A stretch of DNA of 64,000 nt from Epiperipatus broadwayi (taxonomy: Eukaryota; Onychophora; Udeonychophora; Euonychophora; Peripatidae), in NCBI GenBank assembly GCA_028023455.1, contig JAQFVV010012544.1, positions 2,128,396 to 2,192,395 of the forward strand, given 5' to 3'. Below the pieces are notes generated by a model, which did no database searches, was not told the DNA's origin, and was given only the letters and a program-made list of their open reading frames with translations. The translations under genes were made by a program, and so were the position numbers. Below are positions 63,925 to 64,000 of the stretch, piece by piece; position 1 is the first letter of the stretch, and every line of letters begins with the position of its first letter.

Positions 63925-64000
63925 TCAAGCTTTACAGAATATTCCCAACCCTAGACCAGTTTCTGCTACTGGCTTCCTCAGTGAAGTGCTAGGATATTCA
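63925..64000 (+). repeat. Core-family repeat copy at the right edge
   Basis: AACCCTAGACCAGTTTCTGC, then TACTGGCTTCCTCAGTGAAG and TGCTAGGA, aligns to the cores at 23.5, 24.0, 24.15, 42.6 and 58.4-58.5 kb. Cut by the window end. Confidence 0.65.

Overview
This window looks like AT-rich intergenic or intronic DNA from an invertebrate animal. The reasons are eukaryotic retroelements with standard stop codons, abundant (TA)n and (ATT)n microsatellites, tRNA-derived short repeats, a TTAGGG-type telomeric tract, and co-occurring Gypsy LTR, RTE-like LINE, Penelope-like and hAT elements. The phylum cannot be fixed from sequence alone; cnidarian, flatworm and mollusc all remain possible. I find no convincing intact host gene, tRNA gene or rRNA gene. 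Almost all recognisable coding matter is decayed transposable-element sequence.

Layout: 1-6.4 kb is very AT-rich DNA with C well above G on the plus strand, bounded by a diverged direct repeat. At 6.7-6.9 kb, minus strand, lies a relic of a gag start. Arms of a ~1.1 kb inverted repeat (8.45-9.5 and 16.8-17.9 kb) enclose a Gypsy-type LTR element (9,967-16,763) that keeps pol but has lost most of gag. A hAT element with an 8-bp target duplication follows (18,937-21,655), then palindromically arranged repeats and a 5'-truncated LINE (24.26-26.5 kb).

The most unusual object is a 9.8 kb LTR element (28,630-38,462) with LTRs over 2.3 kb. It keeps gag and has lost essentially all of pol except a short integrase-tail relic. 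In the env position it carries a second reading frame built from five 30-residue repeats plus a helical C-terminal part. Its LTR ends contain repeated near-copies of the LTR/primer-binding-site junction.

The right half is sparser. It holds a tRNA-derived SINE with a 13-bp target duplication (43.1-43.3 kb), two neighbouring inverted-repeat remnants carrying GIY-YIG endonuclease pieces of Penelope-like type (47.8-49.4 kb), and an RTE-like LINE on the minus strand (51.8-54.7 kb) split by a 1,033-bp TIR transposon with an 8-bp target duplication. Next come an L1/Tx1-like LINE tail (55.6-56.66 kb), a near-perfect 309-bp palindrome (58.3-58.6 kb), and a mosaic of inverted and direct copies of a short repeat with a tRNA-like module (61.4-63.7 kb). 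A conserved ~45-75 bp core links the palindrome, the 23-24 kb repeats, a 42.6 kb copy and the right edge of the window.

Two themes recur. Several insertions sit in (TA)n tracts, and quasi-palindromes and inverted copies are unusually frequent at scales from 32 bp to 1.1 kb. LTR identities and other percentages given here are eye estimates.
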